From Dyadobacter psychrotolerans (GTDB lineage: Bacteria; Bacteroidota; Bacteroidia; Cytophagales; Spirosomataceae), in contig NZ_SMFL01000006.1 in the NCBI RefSeq assembly GCF_004349265.1, positions 290,480 through 354,479 of the forward strand: a stretch of 64,000 nt of DNA, in the 5' to 3' direction. Shown here one piece after another: positions 25,109-34,056 of this stretch. Position 1 is the stretch's first letter. Each line of letters begins with the position of its first letter. The position numbers and the translations under genes are program-made. The notes beneath the pieces were generated by a model. It saw only the letters and a program-made list of their open reading frames with translations, did no database searches and was not told the DNA's origin.

Positions 25109-26002
25109 ATGCATAACTTCAAGAAAATCTTACTTGTTTTCATATTCGTGTCTCAGGGCGTTTTCGCTCAAAAGAAGCTTGAAAAAGAAGAATGGCAATC
25201 CCTGTTTAACGGTAAGGATTTGACTGGCTGGGATGTAAAAATTGCAGGTCATAAGGTTAACGACAACTATAAAAATACCTTTATTGCCGAGGATAATATG
25301 ATTCGGGTCAATTACAAAGAGTATGACAAGTTCACGACGGAATATGGCCATATGTATTACAAACAGCCATTTTCACATTATAAAATCCGTCTGCAATACC
25401 GCTTTACCGGTAACCAGGTACCGGGAGGTGCTTCCTGGAATGTGCGTAACAGCGGCATCATGTTACATTCGCAATCAGCGGCAAGCCTGGGTTTAGATCA
25501 GGATTTCCCGATTTCACTTGAAATGCAATATCTCGGTGGACTGAACGCCGGTGAAAGAACCACCGGCAATTTGTGTACACCCGGTACGATCATCGATATC
25601 AAAGGCAAAACAACAGAAGAACATTGTATCAATTCGACATCAAAAACTTACAACGGCGACCAGTGGGTTACTGCTGAAGCAATTGTGCTTGGCGATTCAA
25701 TTGTTTATCATTTAATAGAAAGAGACACGGTTTTAGTATTTACCAATCCAAAAGTTGGCGGCGGTTATGTAAGCAAAGGACATACTTTTAAGGATGGTAA
25801 AGTCGGCAGTGAAGAGGAATGGGTAAGAAAAGACAACACACCGCTGGGCAGCGGGTATATTGCATTGCAGGCAGAAAGTCACCCTATTGATTTCAAAAAT
25901 ATTCAGTTGCTTAATCTGAAAGGCTGTATGGATCCAAAAGCGACAAACTATAAATCTTATTATGTTTCTCCGGATCAGGCTTCCTGCAAATACAAAAAAT
26001 AA
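25109..26002 (+). CDS. Secreted DUF1080 protein (3-keto-disaccharide hydrolase-like)
   Basis: A 297-residue protein with a signal peptide (MHNFKKILLVFIFVSQGVFA). It has a concanavalin-like jelly-roll DUF1080 domain: EWQSLFNGKDLTGWDVKI at the start, YRFTGNQ, RNSGIMLHSQ, DFPISLEMQYLGG, then SGYIALQAESHPIDFKNIQL. Some DUF1080 proteins hydrolyse or lyse 3-keto-glycosides, but the activity here is unproven. A short C-terminal tail with a cysteine pair (GCMDPKATNY...SCKYKK) resembles the adhesion-type repeat seen in Bacteroidota. Confidence 0.85.
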   Translation: MHNFKKILLVFIFVSQGVFAQKKLEKEEWQSLFNGKDLTGWDVKIAGHKVNDNYKNTFIAEDNMIRVNYKEYDKFTTEYGHMYYKQPFSHYKIRLQYRFTGNQVPGGASWNVRNSGIMLHSQSAASLGLDQDFPISLEMQYLGGLNAGERTTGNLCTPGTIIDIKGKTTEEHCINSTSKTYNGDQWVTAEAIVLGDSIVYHLIERDTVLVFTNPKVGGGYVSKGHTFKDGKVGSEEEWVRKDNTPLGSGYIALQAESHPIDFKNIQLLNLKGCMDPKATNYKSYYVSPDQASCKYKK

Positions 26003-26072
26003 ATAGACTTCGGTTTTTGGTGATTTGTAGCCAGTTTAATGAGTTAATATTCATGTTTTGTTCCGGACAGTA

Positions 26073-26105
26073 ATGCTGAAAACCAATAGCCGACTGCCAA
26101 AAGCA
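26073..26105. repeat. GCCAATAGCC-type repeat upstream of gldG
   Basis: ATGCTGAAAACCAATAGCC, followed by GACTGCCAAAAGCATT, belongs to the degenerate GCT/AGCC intergenic repeat family of this window. Confidence 0.4.
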
Positions 26106-26122
26106 TTATCTAATTCTTTTCA

Positions 26123-26130
26123 TATTTTTG
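26123..26130 (+). promoter_or_regulatory. -7 promoter element of gldG
   Basis: TATTTTTG matches the Bacteroidota TAnnTTTG consensus 25 bases before the gldG start. No clear -33 TTTG is seen. Confidence 0.5.
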
Positions 26131-26154
26131 TTTCAAAAAGGGCGTTCTTGCTTC

Positions 26155-27810
26155 ATGAAAAAAACAATTATCCGCTTTTTGGCGCTTTTGGCTGTTTTAG
26201 CTGGTGTTAACTGGCTTGCTTCCCTGATTTTTTTCAGAGTCGATCTTACAGAGGACAAAAGATATACGGTCTCTGACGCCACAAAAGAACTGCTGGCCAA
26301 TCTTGACAAAAACGTTAATGTCAACGTATATCTTGCTGGTGAGTTTCCGCCCGGCTTTGAACGGCTGGAAAGTGCAACCCGCGAAATGCTTGAAGAGTTT
26401 AAGACTTACTCAAATGGCCGCCTGAGCTTTCAGTTTTCCGATCCTTCGCAGGCTACCAGTGAAGAACAGCGCAATAAACAATACCAGAATCTTGTAAACC
26501 GGGGATTAACGCCCACCAACCTGCACGCAACCGACCAGGACGGAAAGCGAACGGAAAAAATCATTTTTCCGGGAGCAATTGTTCAGGCTGACACACTCTC
26601 GGTTCCTGTACAGCTTTTGAAAGGAAATAAAATCAGCACAAAAGAAGAGCAACTGAACCAGTCCATTGAAGGCCTTGAATTTGAGTTGTCTTCTGCAATC
26701 CGGCTTCTGGCCAATTCTGAAAGAAAAAAAGTAGGTTTAATCGTTAGCCATACAACCATTGCACCTGCCCGGTTGAGTGACTTAATTGCAACAATTCAAC
26801 AGAGTTACGACGTTTTTCTGGATATAAATAATCCTGCATCTTACGATGGCCTGGATGCCATTCTGGTGCTGAAGCCGGACAGCGCATTTTCGGAGGATGA
26901 AAAGTATAAGATCGATCAGTATGTTGTTGGTGGCGGTAGTGCCATCTTTTTTGTTGATGGAGCCAAGGTTGACAGCGTAAATCTGGAAGGTACGTATGCA
27001 CAGCCGCTCGATCTGAACCTGGGCGATCTCTTTTTCCGCTGGGGGGTGCGGGTAAACACAAATCTTGTAAAGGATCTGTACTGTGCACAAATATTGCTGA
27101 ATGTGGGTAATGTAGGGGACAAGCCTGAAATCAAGCCGGTTCCATGGCGGTTTTTCCCGCTGCTGAATCATTTAGGTACTCATCCAATCACCCGGAATGT
27201 CGATGCAGTTTATACCCGTTTCCTGAGTTCACTTGATACAGTCGGTGGTACTTCGGGTATTAAAAAGTCTTCGCTGCTGATGACTTCTCCATACACTCAA
27301 ATTCTCAACACACCAGCAATTGTAAGTTATAACGAAGCACGTAAACAACCAACGCCGGAAGAGTACCAGGGTGGAGAAAAACTGGCAGGTGTACTTTTAG
27401 AAGGATCTTTTTTATCTTTATTCGAAAACAGAATTTTACCCAACGATCCCCGAAGTGCTTCTTTCAAATCCAAAGGCATTGCCGGAAAGGTGCTGATTTG
27501 TGCTGACGGAGATATGGTTATCAATGACGTAGATTACAAAAGAAGTGCCCCGTTACCATTAGGTTACGACCGCGCTACCGGCCAGACTTACGGGAATAAA
27601 GATTTTGTATTGCACGCTTTAGATTACATGACAGACGCAAACGGGCTGATCACTGCACGTAACAAGCAGGTCAGTATTCGTGCATTGGATAAGATTCAGG
27701 TTCAGGAAAACAAAAAGTTCTGGCAAAGCATCAATTTGTTACTTCCTTTGGCTATAATTGCCGTTTTTGGTGCCATACATTACTATTTAAGGCTGAGAAA
27801 ATTCGCCTGA
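26155..27810 (+). CDS. gldG: Gliding motility-associated ABC transporter component GldG
   Basis: A 551-residue protein with one N-terminal membrane helix (TIIRFLALLAVLAGVNWLA), a large periplasmic region, and a C-terminal helix (FWQSINLLLPLAIIAVFGAI) plus a short basic tail. GldG-type motifs include RVDLTEDKRYTVSDATKELL, NVNVYLAGEFPPGFERL, GAIVQ and VLKPDSAFSEDEKYKIDQYV. In Flavobacterium GldG acts with the permease GldF and ATPase GldA. Start is ATG 26155; an upstream in-frame ATG at 26128 adds 9 residues. No gldF or gldA is adjacent. Confidence 0.9.
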   Translation: MKKTIIRFLALLAVLAGVNWLASLIFFRVDLTEDKRYTVSDATKELLANLDKNVNVNVYLAGEFPPGFERLESATREMLEEFKTYSNGRLSFQFSDPSQATSEEQRNKQYQNLVNRGLTPTNLHATDQDGKRTEKIIFPGAIVQADTLSVPVQLLKGNKISTKEEQLNQSIEGLEFELSSAIRLLANSERKKVGLIVSHTTIAPARLSDLIATIQQSYDVFLDINNPASYDGLDAILVLKPDSAFSEDEKYKIDQYVVGGGSAIFFVDGAKVDSVNLEGTYAQPLDLNLGDLFFRWGVRVNTNLVKDLYCAQILLNVGNVGDKPEIKPVPWRFFPLLNHLGTHPITRNVDAVYTRFLSSLDTVGGTSGIKKSSLLMTSPYTQILNTPAIVSYNEARKQPTPEEYQGGEKLAGVLLEGSFLSLFENRILPNDPRSASFKSKGIAGKVLICADGDMVINDVDYKRSAPLPLGYDRATGQTYGNKDFVLHALDYMTDANGLITARNKQVSIRALDKIQVQENKKFWQSINLLLPLAIIAVFGAIHYYLRLRKFA

Positions 27811-27838
27811 CCATCGTGACAGAGTACTTAATTTTTGT

Positions 27839-27846
27839 TACTTTTG
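27839..27846 (+). promoter_or_regulatory. -7 promoter element of dnaN
   Basis: TACTTTTG is a full match to TAnnTTTG, 75 bases upstream of dnaN. Confidence 0.5.
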
Positions 27847-27920
27847 TCCCCTGCAAAATAGATTTTTGCTATTCCATTTATATTTAATATAATAATACAT
27901 AAACACTTACGTCAATAATT

Positions 27921-29045
27921 ATGAAGTTTGTCGTTTCGTCATCAGTCCTCCTCAAGCAGCTGTCAGCTATCAATGGTGTCGTTTCTACGAACCCGATTGT
28001 GCCTATACTCGAGAATTTTTTATTAAGCCTGGAAGGTAACCTGCTTACAGTAACCGCATCAGACCTGCAAACGGTGATGATTACGGAAATAGAAGTAGAA
28101 TCTACTGAAAAAGGGGCAATAGCTATCCCTGCAAAATTGTTATTGGATACACTTCGCGGACTTCCGGAACAGCCAATTACATTGCAGGTTAATGCAGAAA
28201 CTTTTGGTACTGAGATCATTTCTGACAATGGCCGTTATAAGCTGTCAGGCGAAAATCCGATAGATTTCCCAAAAACGCCTTCTGTAAACAGGGGACAATC
28301 TGTCGATCTGTCTTCTTCCGCTTTGGGAGCTGCCATTTCAAATACACTGTTTGCAACCAGCACCGACGACCTTCGCCCGGCAATGACCGGGGTTTTTGTT
28401 CAAATGGGTGCTGAAAATGCGACATTTGTAGCAACGGACGGGCATCGCCTTGTACGTTACCGCCGGACAGATATTAAGTCGGATGTGGATACTTCGATGA
28501 TCATTCAGCGTAAAGCACTGAACTTGCTGAAATCTTGTCTTCCTTCTGACGATGTACCAGTTAAAGCTGAATTTACATCTTCAAATGCATTTTTCAGTTT
28601 TGGAAATATTCGTATGATCTGCCGTTTGATTGACGAGCGTTTCCCGGATTATGAAAATGCAATACCTACAAATAATCAAAACTCACTGACCATCAACAGG
28701 ATGGAAATTTTGAGTTCATTACGCCGTATTTCAATTTATTCTAACCGAACAACTCATCAGGTTCGTTTAAAAATGTCATTGAACGATCTGGTAATTTCTG
28801 CGGAAGATCTGGATTATTCTAACGAAGCAAATGAACGCCTGATGTGTGAATACAACGGCGACGATATGGAAATCGGCTTTAATGCTAAGTTCCTGATTGA
28901 AGTATTGGGAAATATTTCAAGCAAAACCATCACTTTCGAACTTTCCGCACCAAACCGTGCAGGATTGATCATTCCTGTTGATCAGGAAGAATATGAAAGT
29001 ATTCTGATGCTTGTGATGCCGGTGATGTTGAATACTTATGTTTAG
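27921..29045 (+). CDS. dnaN: DNA polymerase III beta subunit (sliding clamp)
   Basis: A 374-residue ring-forming processivity clamp with three tandem clamp folds. The N-terminal segment MKFVVSSSVLLKQLSAINGV and the C-terminal clamp-binding pocket (LVMPVMLNTYV) are family-typical. It is not next to dnaA or an origin, which is common in this phylum. A strong terminator follows. Confidence 0.95.
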   Translation: MKFVVSSSVLLKQLSAINGVVSTNPIVPILENFLLSLEGNLLTVTASDLQTVMITEIEVESTEKGAIAIPAKLLLDTLRGLPEQPITLQVNAETFGTEIISDNGRYKLSGENPIDFPKTPSVNRGQSVDLSSSALGAAISNTLFATSTDDLRPAMTGVFVQMGAENATFVATDGHRLVRYRRTDIKSDVDTSMIIQRKALNLLKSCLPSDDVPVKAEFTSSNAFFSFGNIRMICRLIDERFPDYENAIPTNNQNSLTINRMEILSSLRRISIYSNRTTHQVRLKMSLNDLVISAEDLDYSNEANERLMCEYNGDDMEIGFNAKFLIEVLGNISSKTITFELSAPNRAGLIIPVDQEEYESILMLVMPVMLNTYV

Positions 29046-29083
29046 AAATTAGGAGGAAGTAGTTAAGAAGTTATAGAAGTTAC

Positions 29084-29116
29084 GGTCGCTGGAAAATATT
29101 TTCAGCGACCTTTTTT
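29084..29116 (+). terminator. Terminator of dnaN
   Basis: GGTCGCT (29084-29090) pairs with AGCGACC (29104-29110) around GAAAATATTTTC, itself self-complementary, followed by TTTTTT. Confidence 0.88.
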
Positions 29117-29163
29117 GCGATAATATAGTGTTCTTCAACATATTAAGCCGCTCATAACACGCT

Positions 29164-29238
29164 AAGTACGAAAAAAATCGTACTTAAACTTGCAAGTACG
29201 ATTTTTTTCGTACACTTTTGCTACGAAGATTGTCGTAC
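29164..29238 (+). promoter_or_regulatory. Three-box BlaI-type operator and embedded promoter
   Basis: Three dyads of the form TACGA-N6-TCGTA: box 1 at 29167-29182, box 2 at 29197-29212 and box 3 at 29222-29237. Boxes 1 and 2 extend to AAGTACGA...TCGTAC(TT). Spacings are 30 and 25 bp between box starts. TACACTTTTG at 29211-29220, a near-consensus -7 element, lies between boxes 2 and 3. The predicted repressor begins at 29253. This fits autorepression by BlaI. Confidence 0.82.
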
Positions 29239-29252
29239 CAAATTTATTAGCC

Positions 29253-29627
29253 ATGTATATCAAACCAACGGATTCAGAACTTGAAATATTAAACTATTTG
29301 TGGGAGGCCGGGCCTAGTACCGTTCGAGCCGTTCATGACTATCTTGCCGCAGCAAAGGATGTCGGATACACCACAACATTGAAGCTGATGCAAATCATGC
29401 ATGACAAAGGGTTACTTTACCGGACAGAGCAAGGTCGTTCGCATATTTATGTCGCCTTGCTTGGTAAAGAAGAGACCCAACAGAATTTGCTGGGAAGACT
29501 GGTTCAAACTGCATTTCAGGGATCTGCAGCCCAAATGGTGATGCAGGCACTAGGCAACCACACCACATCGAAAGAAGAACTTGATGAAATTCGTGCGTTA
29601 TTAAATAACATTGAAAACAACCGTTAG
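29253..29627 (+). CDS. BlaI/MecI/CopY-family transcriptional repressor
   Basis: A 124-residue winged-helix repressor. It reads PTDSELEILNYLWEAGPSTV, RAVHDYLAAAKDVGYTTTLK, then LMQIMHDKGLLYRTEQGRSH, followed by a C-terminal dimerisation helix. ATG 29253 is the start; the frame also opens at TTG 29190, inside the operator region. It is usually inactivated by cleavage when the partner M56 sensor is triggered. It ends 2 bases before the M56 gene, an operon. Confidence 0.9.
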   Translation: MYIKPTDSELEILNYLWEAGPSTVRAVHDYLAAAKDVGYTTTLKLMQIMHDKGLLYRTEQGRSHIYVALLGKEETQQNLLGRLVQTAFQGSAAQMVMQALGNHTTSKEELDEIRALLNNIENNR

Positions 29628-29629
29628 CC

Positions 29630-31549
29630 ATGAAAACGATCTATCAATTAATTCCGGAATCTGTTATCTCCGCTTTGGGATGGACTTTGGTTCATTCTGT
29701 CTGGCAGGGAATGTTACTTGCCATTTTCGCCTTTGCCGGCTTCTTTATTTTAAGTAAAAAATCTGCTGCTGCCCGTTACAACTTTGGTATTGTTCTACTC
29801 GGCTTACAAGTTATCAGCTCTGCGGCTACCTATTTATATTATTATCTGACGACGCCGGTTAGATCATATCAGCCGATAACAACTTCTCTGTCAGCAGTTA
29901 CCCGAAACTGGCAGACAGTTAATTACGATTTATCTTTAACAGCGAAAGTTCAGATCTGGCTTAACAGTCATCTTTTTGAACTGGTTGTTTGCTGGATAAT
30001 AGGTACAGGACTTTTGATGCTTCGTTTTGCAGGTGCATGGATTTATACGGAGCACCTTCGTTCGAAAGCAAGCTTTGTAACGGACCAGGAATGGAGGACC
30101 AGATTTGGAACGCTTACTGCCAAAATGAACATCTCGCAGTCCATCGAATTCCGACAGACTGCTAAGATTCTGACGCCAATGGTTATCGGCGCATTTCGTC
30201 CGGCAGTGTTGATTCCTATTGGTTTATTAACAGGTTTTTCAACTTCACAAATCGAGGCCATTTTAGCTCATGAACTGGCACACGTCCGCCGCAACGACTA
30301 TTTAGTGAATTTACTTCAGTCGTTTGTCGAAGTTGTGTTTTTCTTTCATCCTGCTTTGTGGTGGATTTCTGAAAGAGTAAGAACAGAACGCGAACATTGC
30401 TGTGATGACATCGCTTTAACGATCTGCGGAGACAAAATGGTACTTGCCAATGCTTTGGTAAAAGTTGCCGAATGGCAGTCGGCACCAGAGTTAGCTATGG
30501 CCTTTGCATCAAAGAAACCACTTTTGTTAAACCGTATCCGGCGTGTACTTGGTGTCACATCAAAGTCTTCAAGACCTTTTGGCAACATTCCTGCCATGTT
30601 TCTGGCGATATGCCTGATAGCCGGAATTTCTTTCTATTCTGTTGCACAGCAGGAGAAAAAGGAAGACAAAAAAGTTGTTAAAACTAAAGAAATTTCACGA
30701 AGAGAGGACTTTCAAAAGCTTCAAAAAATTAATATAGATACTGTTATAAGAAGTGACGTATCGAAAGATTCTTCTGTTACAATTGAGGTTAATAATCAGT
30801 CAAATAACATCGGTTCAATTTTAGGGGCCTTGCAAAACGTCAATATAAATCAGGAAATTTCAAATTTTTCCAGCTTAAACAGCCAGCTAGCCATGCTAGG
30901 AAATGTCAACCAGGAAAGATCCGAAGAACTGGAAAAGCTGCAAAGACGTATGGACGAACTGAATCTGCTAAGCGAAAAAGAGAATTTCGAAATGGAGCGT
31001 TTTCAGAGAAAAATGGAGAAGCTGGACTGGAAAAAGGATCGCTTGATGGAATCCCGCAGCAAACTGATAGAAAAACGTGCTTCGGTTTTTAACAGTCCAA
31101 GAAACGGACAACAAAATTCTAAGAACAGTGCGCCGGTACTTTCTGAAAGTGAATTGGAAAAACAGCTTGAAGATTTTGAACAGCAGATAAAAGCTCAGGA
31201 GCAGCAAATCAGCGAATTCAACTCACAAATTGCGTCTGCGCGTAAAGAAATAGAAGATTATCGGGAAAGTGAGGAGGTGAAAAATAATAGAAAGGAAATG
31301 GAGGATCTCAACCGTAAAATAGAAGCTATTCACAAAGAAAGGACCATAAGTACTTATAATTACCAGACGGAAGGTCCTGTAATCATCGAACCTGGAAAAC
31401 CGCCAAGAATTACCGGACTTTCCAAGGTTAAGATTAAGGGAAAAGGGACAATAAATCCTCCTGCTGCGCCAAAAGCACCGGCAGAACCTCCTACACTCAA
31501 ATTATCAGCTCCAAAAGCGCCACCTGCGCCACCGGTTGAAAAAAAGTAA
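29630..31549 (+). CDS. M56-family sensor metallopeptidase (BlaR1-like) with coiled-coil tail
   Basis: A 639-residue membrane metalloprotease. About four hydrophobic helices span residues ~1-140, plus a fifth near 320. The zinc motif HELAHVRRNDY lies at residues 214-224, with RTEREHCCDDIA downstream. After ~330 the sequence is not a penicillin-binding domain: it is an acidic/basic coiled coil (~410-560, for example MDELNLLSEKENFEMERF) and ends in a proline- and alanine-rich stretch (PAAPKAPAEPPTLKLSAPKA). It presumably senses an envelope signal and cleaves the adjacent BlaI. The inducer is unknown. Confidence 0.88.
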   Translation: MKTIYQLIPESVISALGWTLVHSVWQGMLLAIFAFAGFFILSKKSAAARYNFGIVLLGLQVISSAATYLYYYLTTPVRSYQPITTSLSAVTRNWQTVNYDLSLTAKVQIWLNSHLFELVVCWIIGTGLLMLRFAGAWIYTEHLRSKASFVTDQEWRTRFGTLTAKMNISQSIEFRQTAKILTPMVIGAFRPAVLIPIGLLTGFSTSQIEAILAHELAHVRRNDYLVNLLQSFVEVVFFFHPALWWISERVRTEREHCCDDIALTICGDKMVLANALVKVAEWQSAPELAMAFASKKPLLLNRIRRVLGVTSKSSRPFGNIPAMFLAICLIAGISFYSVAQQEKKEDKKVVKTKEISRREDFQKLQKINIDTVIRSDVSKDSSVTIEVNNQSNNIGSILGALQNVNINQEISNFSSLNSQLAMLGNVNQERSEELEKLQRRMDELNLLSEKENFEMERFQRKMEKLDWKKDRLMESRSKLIEKRASVFNSPRNGQQNSKNSAPVLSESELEKQLEDFEQQIKAQEQQISEFNSQIASARKEIEDYRESEEVKNNRKEMEDLNRKIEAIHKERTISTYNYQTEGPVIIEPGKPPRITGLSKVKIKGKGTINPPAAPKAPAEPPTLKLSAPKAPPAPPVEKK

Positions 31550-31556
31550 ACAGTCT

Positions 31557-31591
31557 AGAGTTCACAGTAATCTACAGATACTGTGAACTCT
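31557..31591. terminator. Convergent terminator, M56 gene / oxidoreductase
   Basis: AGAGTTCACAGT (31557-31568) pairs perfectly over 12 bp with ACTGTGAACTCT (31580-31591). A T-rich stretch follows (AACTTTTACT). It shares AGTTCACAGT and CTAAAAACTGTTAAC-like strings with the element at 48486-48562. Confidence 0.75.
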
Positions 31592-31611
31592 AAACTAAAA
31601 ACTGTTAACTT

Positions 31612-32676
31612 TTACTCCACTTCAATCACCACATCGTCGGTCATCGGATGCGTAACGCAGGTTAAAATAAATCCTTCTTTTAGCTCTGCTTCAGAGAGAG
31701 CATCCTCTTCATCCAGATGTACTTTTCCGGAAACGCATCTGCCCAAACAAGCCGTACACATTCCCGCCTGGCAAGAATATGGAAGGTCAATATCCATGTT
31801 TAAAGCCGCTTCCAGAACCGTTTCGTGCGGTTTAACCGGTAGCTTGTACTCGGTTCCTTCATAAAACAGGGTTATTTCTCTGGTTTTCAAACTGTCGTCT
31901 TCTTCCATGGTTACTTCACCGGGCTGAGCTGCTGTGGCAGTAAGAAAACTTTCCTTCCGAATCTTATTTTCAGGTATAGCCAGAATAGATAGCGCACGAT
32001 GCGCTTCTTCCATCATATCTTCGGGACCGCAAATGAAATATTCGGCAGTACGTTTATCCAGTGTCGGAAGCCCCTCCATAATTTTCAGAATATGACTTTT
32101 ATTCAGGCGGCCTGTTTCTTCATTCCACTCAAAAGAAGGCTGACTTAGTGTATGAACAACCTTAAAACGCTCTTTGTATTTCAATTGTAAAGCCTGAATT
32201 TTTTCCTTGAAGATGATGCTTTTTTCATCCCGGCTTCCATAAATCAGAAAAACTTCACTTTCCTGCTCCACCATCAGAATTGATTTCAAAATCGAAAACA
32301 ATGGTGTAATTCCGCTTCCTGCACCTATAAAAACAACCTGGCGGGTCTGATCATCTTCCTGTTTTGGAAAAAAATTACCGGCCGGTTCCAGTGCTTCCAG
32401 TACGTCGTCTACTTTTAATGTATCCAAAAGAAGATTCGATGCAAAACCGCCTGGAACACGTTTAATCGTTATTGCCAGCGAAACATCTGTATATGGCGAA
32501 CTGGACATCGAGTAAGAGCGACGTACTTTTTTATCCTCAGAAGGAAGCAAGAGTGTGATAAACTGTCCTGGGCGATAAGCAACCACTTCATTGAGCGGAT
32601 GCCAGAAATGTATGGTAGAAGCTTCCTCCGTCTCCTTTTCTATTTCCTTAACTTTTAAAAAATAATATTTGCTCAT
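31612..32676 (-). CDS. PaaE-type FAD/2Fe-2S oxidoreductase
   Basis: A 354-residue electron-transfer protein of the phenylacetate oxygenase reductase class. The ferredoxin-reductase FAD domain comes first (RPGQFITLLLPSEDKKVRRS, YSMSSSP), then the NAD(P) domain (VFIGAGSGITPLFSILKSIL, EYFICGPEDMM), and a C-terminal plant-type ferredoxin with Cys ligands in PYSCQAGMCTACLGRC and a fourth Cys at LTCVTHP. It passes electrons from NAD(P)H to an unidentified oxygenase or desaturase. No oxygenase subunit is nearby. Confidence 0.88.
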   Translation of the reverse strand: MSKYYFLKVKEIEKETEEASTIHFWHPLNEVVAYRPGQFITLLLPSEDKKVRRSYSMSSSPYTDVSLAITIKRVPGGFASNLLLDTLKVDDVLEALEPAGNFFPKQEDDQTRQVVFIGAGSGITPLFSILKSILMVEQESEVFLIYGSRDEKSIIFKEKIQALQLKYKERFKVVHTLSQPSFEWNEETGRLNKSHILKIMEGLPTLDKRTAEYFICGPEDMMEEAHRALSILAIPENKIRKESFLTATAAQPGEVTMEEDDSLKTREITLFYEGTEYKLPVKPHETVLEAALNMDIDLPYSCQAGMCTACLGRCVSGKVHLDEEDALSEAELKEGFILTCVTHPMTDDVVIEVE

Positions 32677-32677
32677 G

Positions 32678-32714
32678 ATTGGCTATCAGCTATCAGCAAT
32701 CGGCTATCAGTTGC
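32678..32714. repeat. GGCTATCAGC-type intergenic repeat
   Basis: Degenerate direct repeats GGCTATCAGCTATCAGC, CAATCGGCTATCAG. Same family as the other GCTA(A/T)CAGC repeats. Confidence 0.45.
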
Positions 32715-32789
32715 CGTGCAGTTTGCTTTGTCGTTTAATAGTATATTTTATTCAACAAGAAAGTTTTAAAGGTAATTCGCCTGAATAAA

Positions 32790-32825
32790 AAAAGCCTCAT
32801 GGTTTTTAAAATCCATGAGGCTTTT
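32790..32825. terminator. Terminator downstream of the aminotransferase gene
   Basis: AAAAGCCTCATGG (32790-32802) pairs with CCATGAGGCTTTT (32813-32825), a 13-bp stem. On the minus strand it ends in a U-run, suiting the aminotransferase gene. It also has T-rich bases on the plus side. Confidence 0.88.
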
Positions 32826-32841
32826 GCTTCCTTTATTTTTA

Positions 32842-34056
32842 TCAGCTCAAAGTTGCAACTGCATCTTTGATTCGTTGAACTGCTTCTGATAAAGCTTCGT
32901 CAGCAGCAGCAGTTGAGATACGAATGCAGTTTGGTGCACCGAAACCTGAACCTGCAACGGTAGAAACGTAATATTTATTTAAAATCCAGTTTGAAAAATC
33001 ATCTGAATCTTTGATAGTTGTAGTTCCGTCGGATTTTCCGAAATAGTAGCTTACATCAGGAAATGCATAAAAAGCACCATCCGGAACATTCACTTTAAAA
33101 CCTGGGATTTCTTTTAGTAAACCAACAACAAGGTCACGGCGACGGGCGTAAGCTTTTGCCATTTCTTTTGTGGGCTCCAAAGTGCCGTTAAAGGCAACGG
33201 TAGCAGCTTTCTGAGCAATTGAGTTTGTTCCGGAAGTTACCTGTCCCTGTAATTTTTCGACGCCTTCTGCGATCCATTTTGCAGCTCCGATGAATCCTAT
33301 TCTCCATCCGGTCATCGCAAAACCTTTTGCAACACCATTTACAGTGATTACACGATCTTTTAGTGCAGGAATGGATCCGATACTAAAATGCCCCTCTTCG
33401 GTAAAGTTGATATATTCATAAATTTCGTCAGCCAGAATATACACATCTTCGTGTTTTTCAAGTACTGCCGCAATTTCTCTTAATTCTTTTTCTGAATAAA
33501 CTGCACCTGTCGGGTTGTTGGGTGAAGCATACATTACTATTCTTGTACGTGGTGTTATCGCCGCTTCCAGCTGTTCAGCAGTCACTTTAAAACCGTTTTC
33601 AAAAGCACCATCCACAATTACAGACTTACCTTCTGCCAGCTTTACCATTTCGGAATAGCTAACCCAGTAAGGAGCAAAAATTACCACCTCGTCACCCGGA
33701 TTGATTAAAACCTGGATTACGTTGGCAAGAGAATGTTTTGCACCGGTAGAAACTACGATATTTTCAGGTTTCCAATCTATGTTATTATCGCGCTTTAATT
33801 TATCTGCAATCGCCTTTCGCAAATCGGGATAACCTGCAACTGGAGAATAACCATGAAAACCGTCATCGATGGCCTTCTTGGCAGCCTCACAAATGTGTGC
33901 GGGCGTTTTAAAATCTGGTTCTCCAACACTCAGACTAATCACTTTGTGACCCTGAGCGGCCAATTCACGTGCCATTTTTGTCATCGCCAGCGTCGAAGAT
34001 TCTTCGAGGGCGTTAATACGGTCGGCCAACCGGGTTTGCTCTGCTACTGCGGACAT
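32842..34056 (-). CDS. aspC: Aspartate/aromatic aminotransferase, class I
   Basis: A 404-residue fold-type I PLP aminotransferase. The PLP lysine is in NGVAKGFAMTGWRIGF (about residue 240), with YASPNNPTGAVYS and VSVGEPDFKTPAHI (LSVGEPDF) as substrate-binding segments. The C-terminal substrate arginine is in NCIRISTA. The family includes aspartate:2-oxoglutarate transaminases. Exact amino-donor specificity cannot be read from sequence. Confidence 0.88.
   Translation of the reverse strand: MSAVAEQTRLADRINALEESSTLAMTKMARELAAQGHKVISLSVGEPDFKTPAHICEAAKKAIDDGFHGYSPVAGYPDLRKAIADKLKRDNNIDWKPENIVVSTGAKHSLANVIQVLINPGDEVVIFAPYWVSYSEMVKLAEGKSVIVDGAFENGFKVTAEQLEAAITPRTRIVMYASPNNPTGAVYSEKELREIAAVLEKHEDVYILADEIYEYINFTEEGHFSIGSIPALKDRVITVNGVAKGFAMTGWRIGFIGAAKWIAEGVEKLQGQVTSGTNSIAQKAATVAFNGTLEPTKEMAKAYARRRDLVVGLLKEIPGFKVNVPDGAFYAFPDVSYYFGKSDGTTTIKDSDDFSNWILNKYYVSTVAGSGFGAPNCIRISTAAADEALSEAVQRIKDAVATLS

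Noticed and set aside
26744..27171. Long minus-strand ORFs opposite gldG
   Set aside because: They are antisense shadows of gldG codon structure; compositions are atypical (many Pro/His/Gln) and no family is visible.
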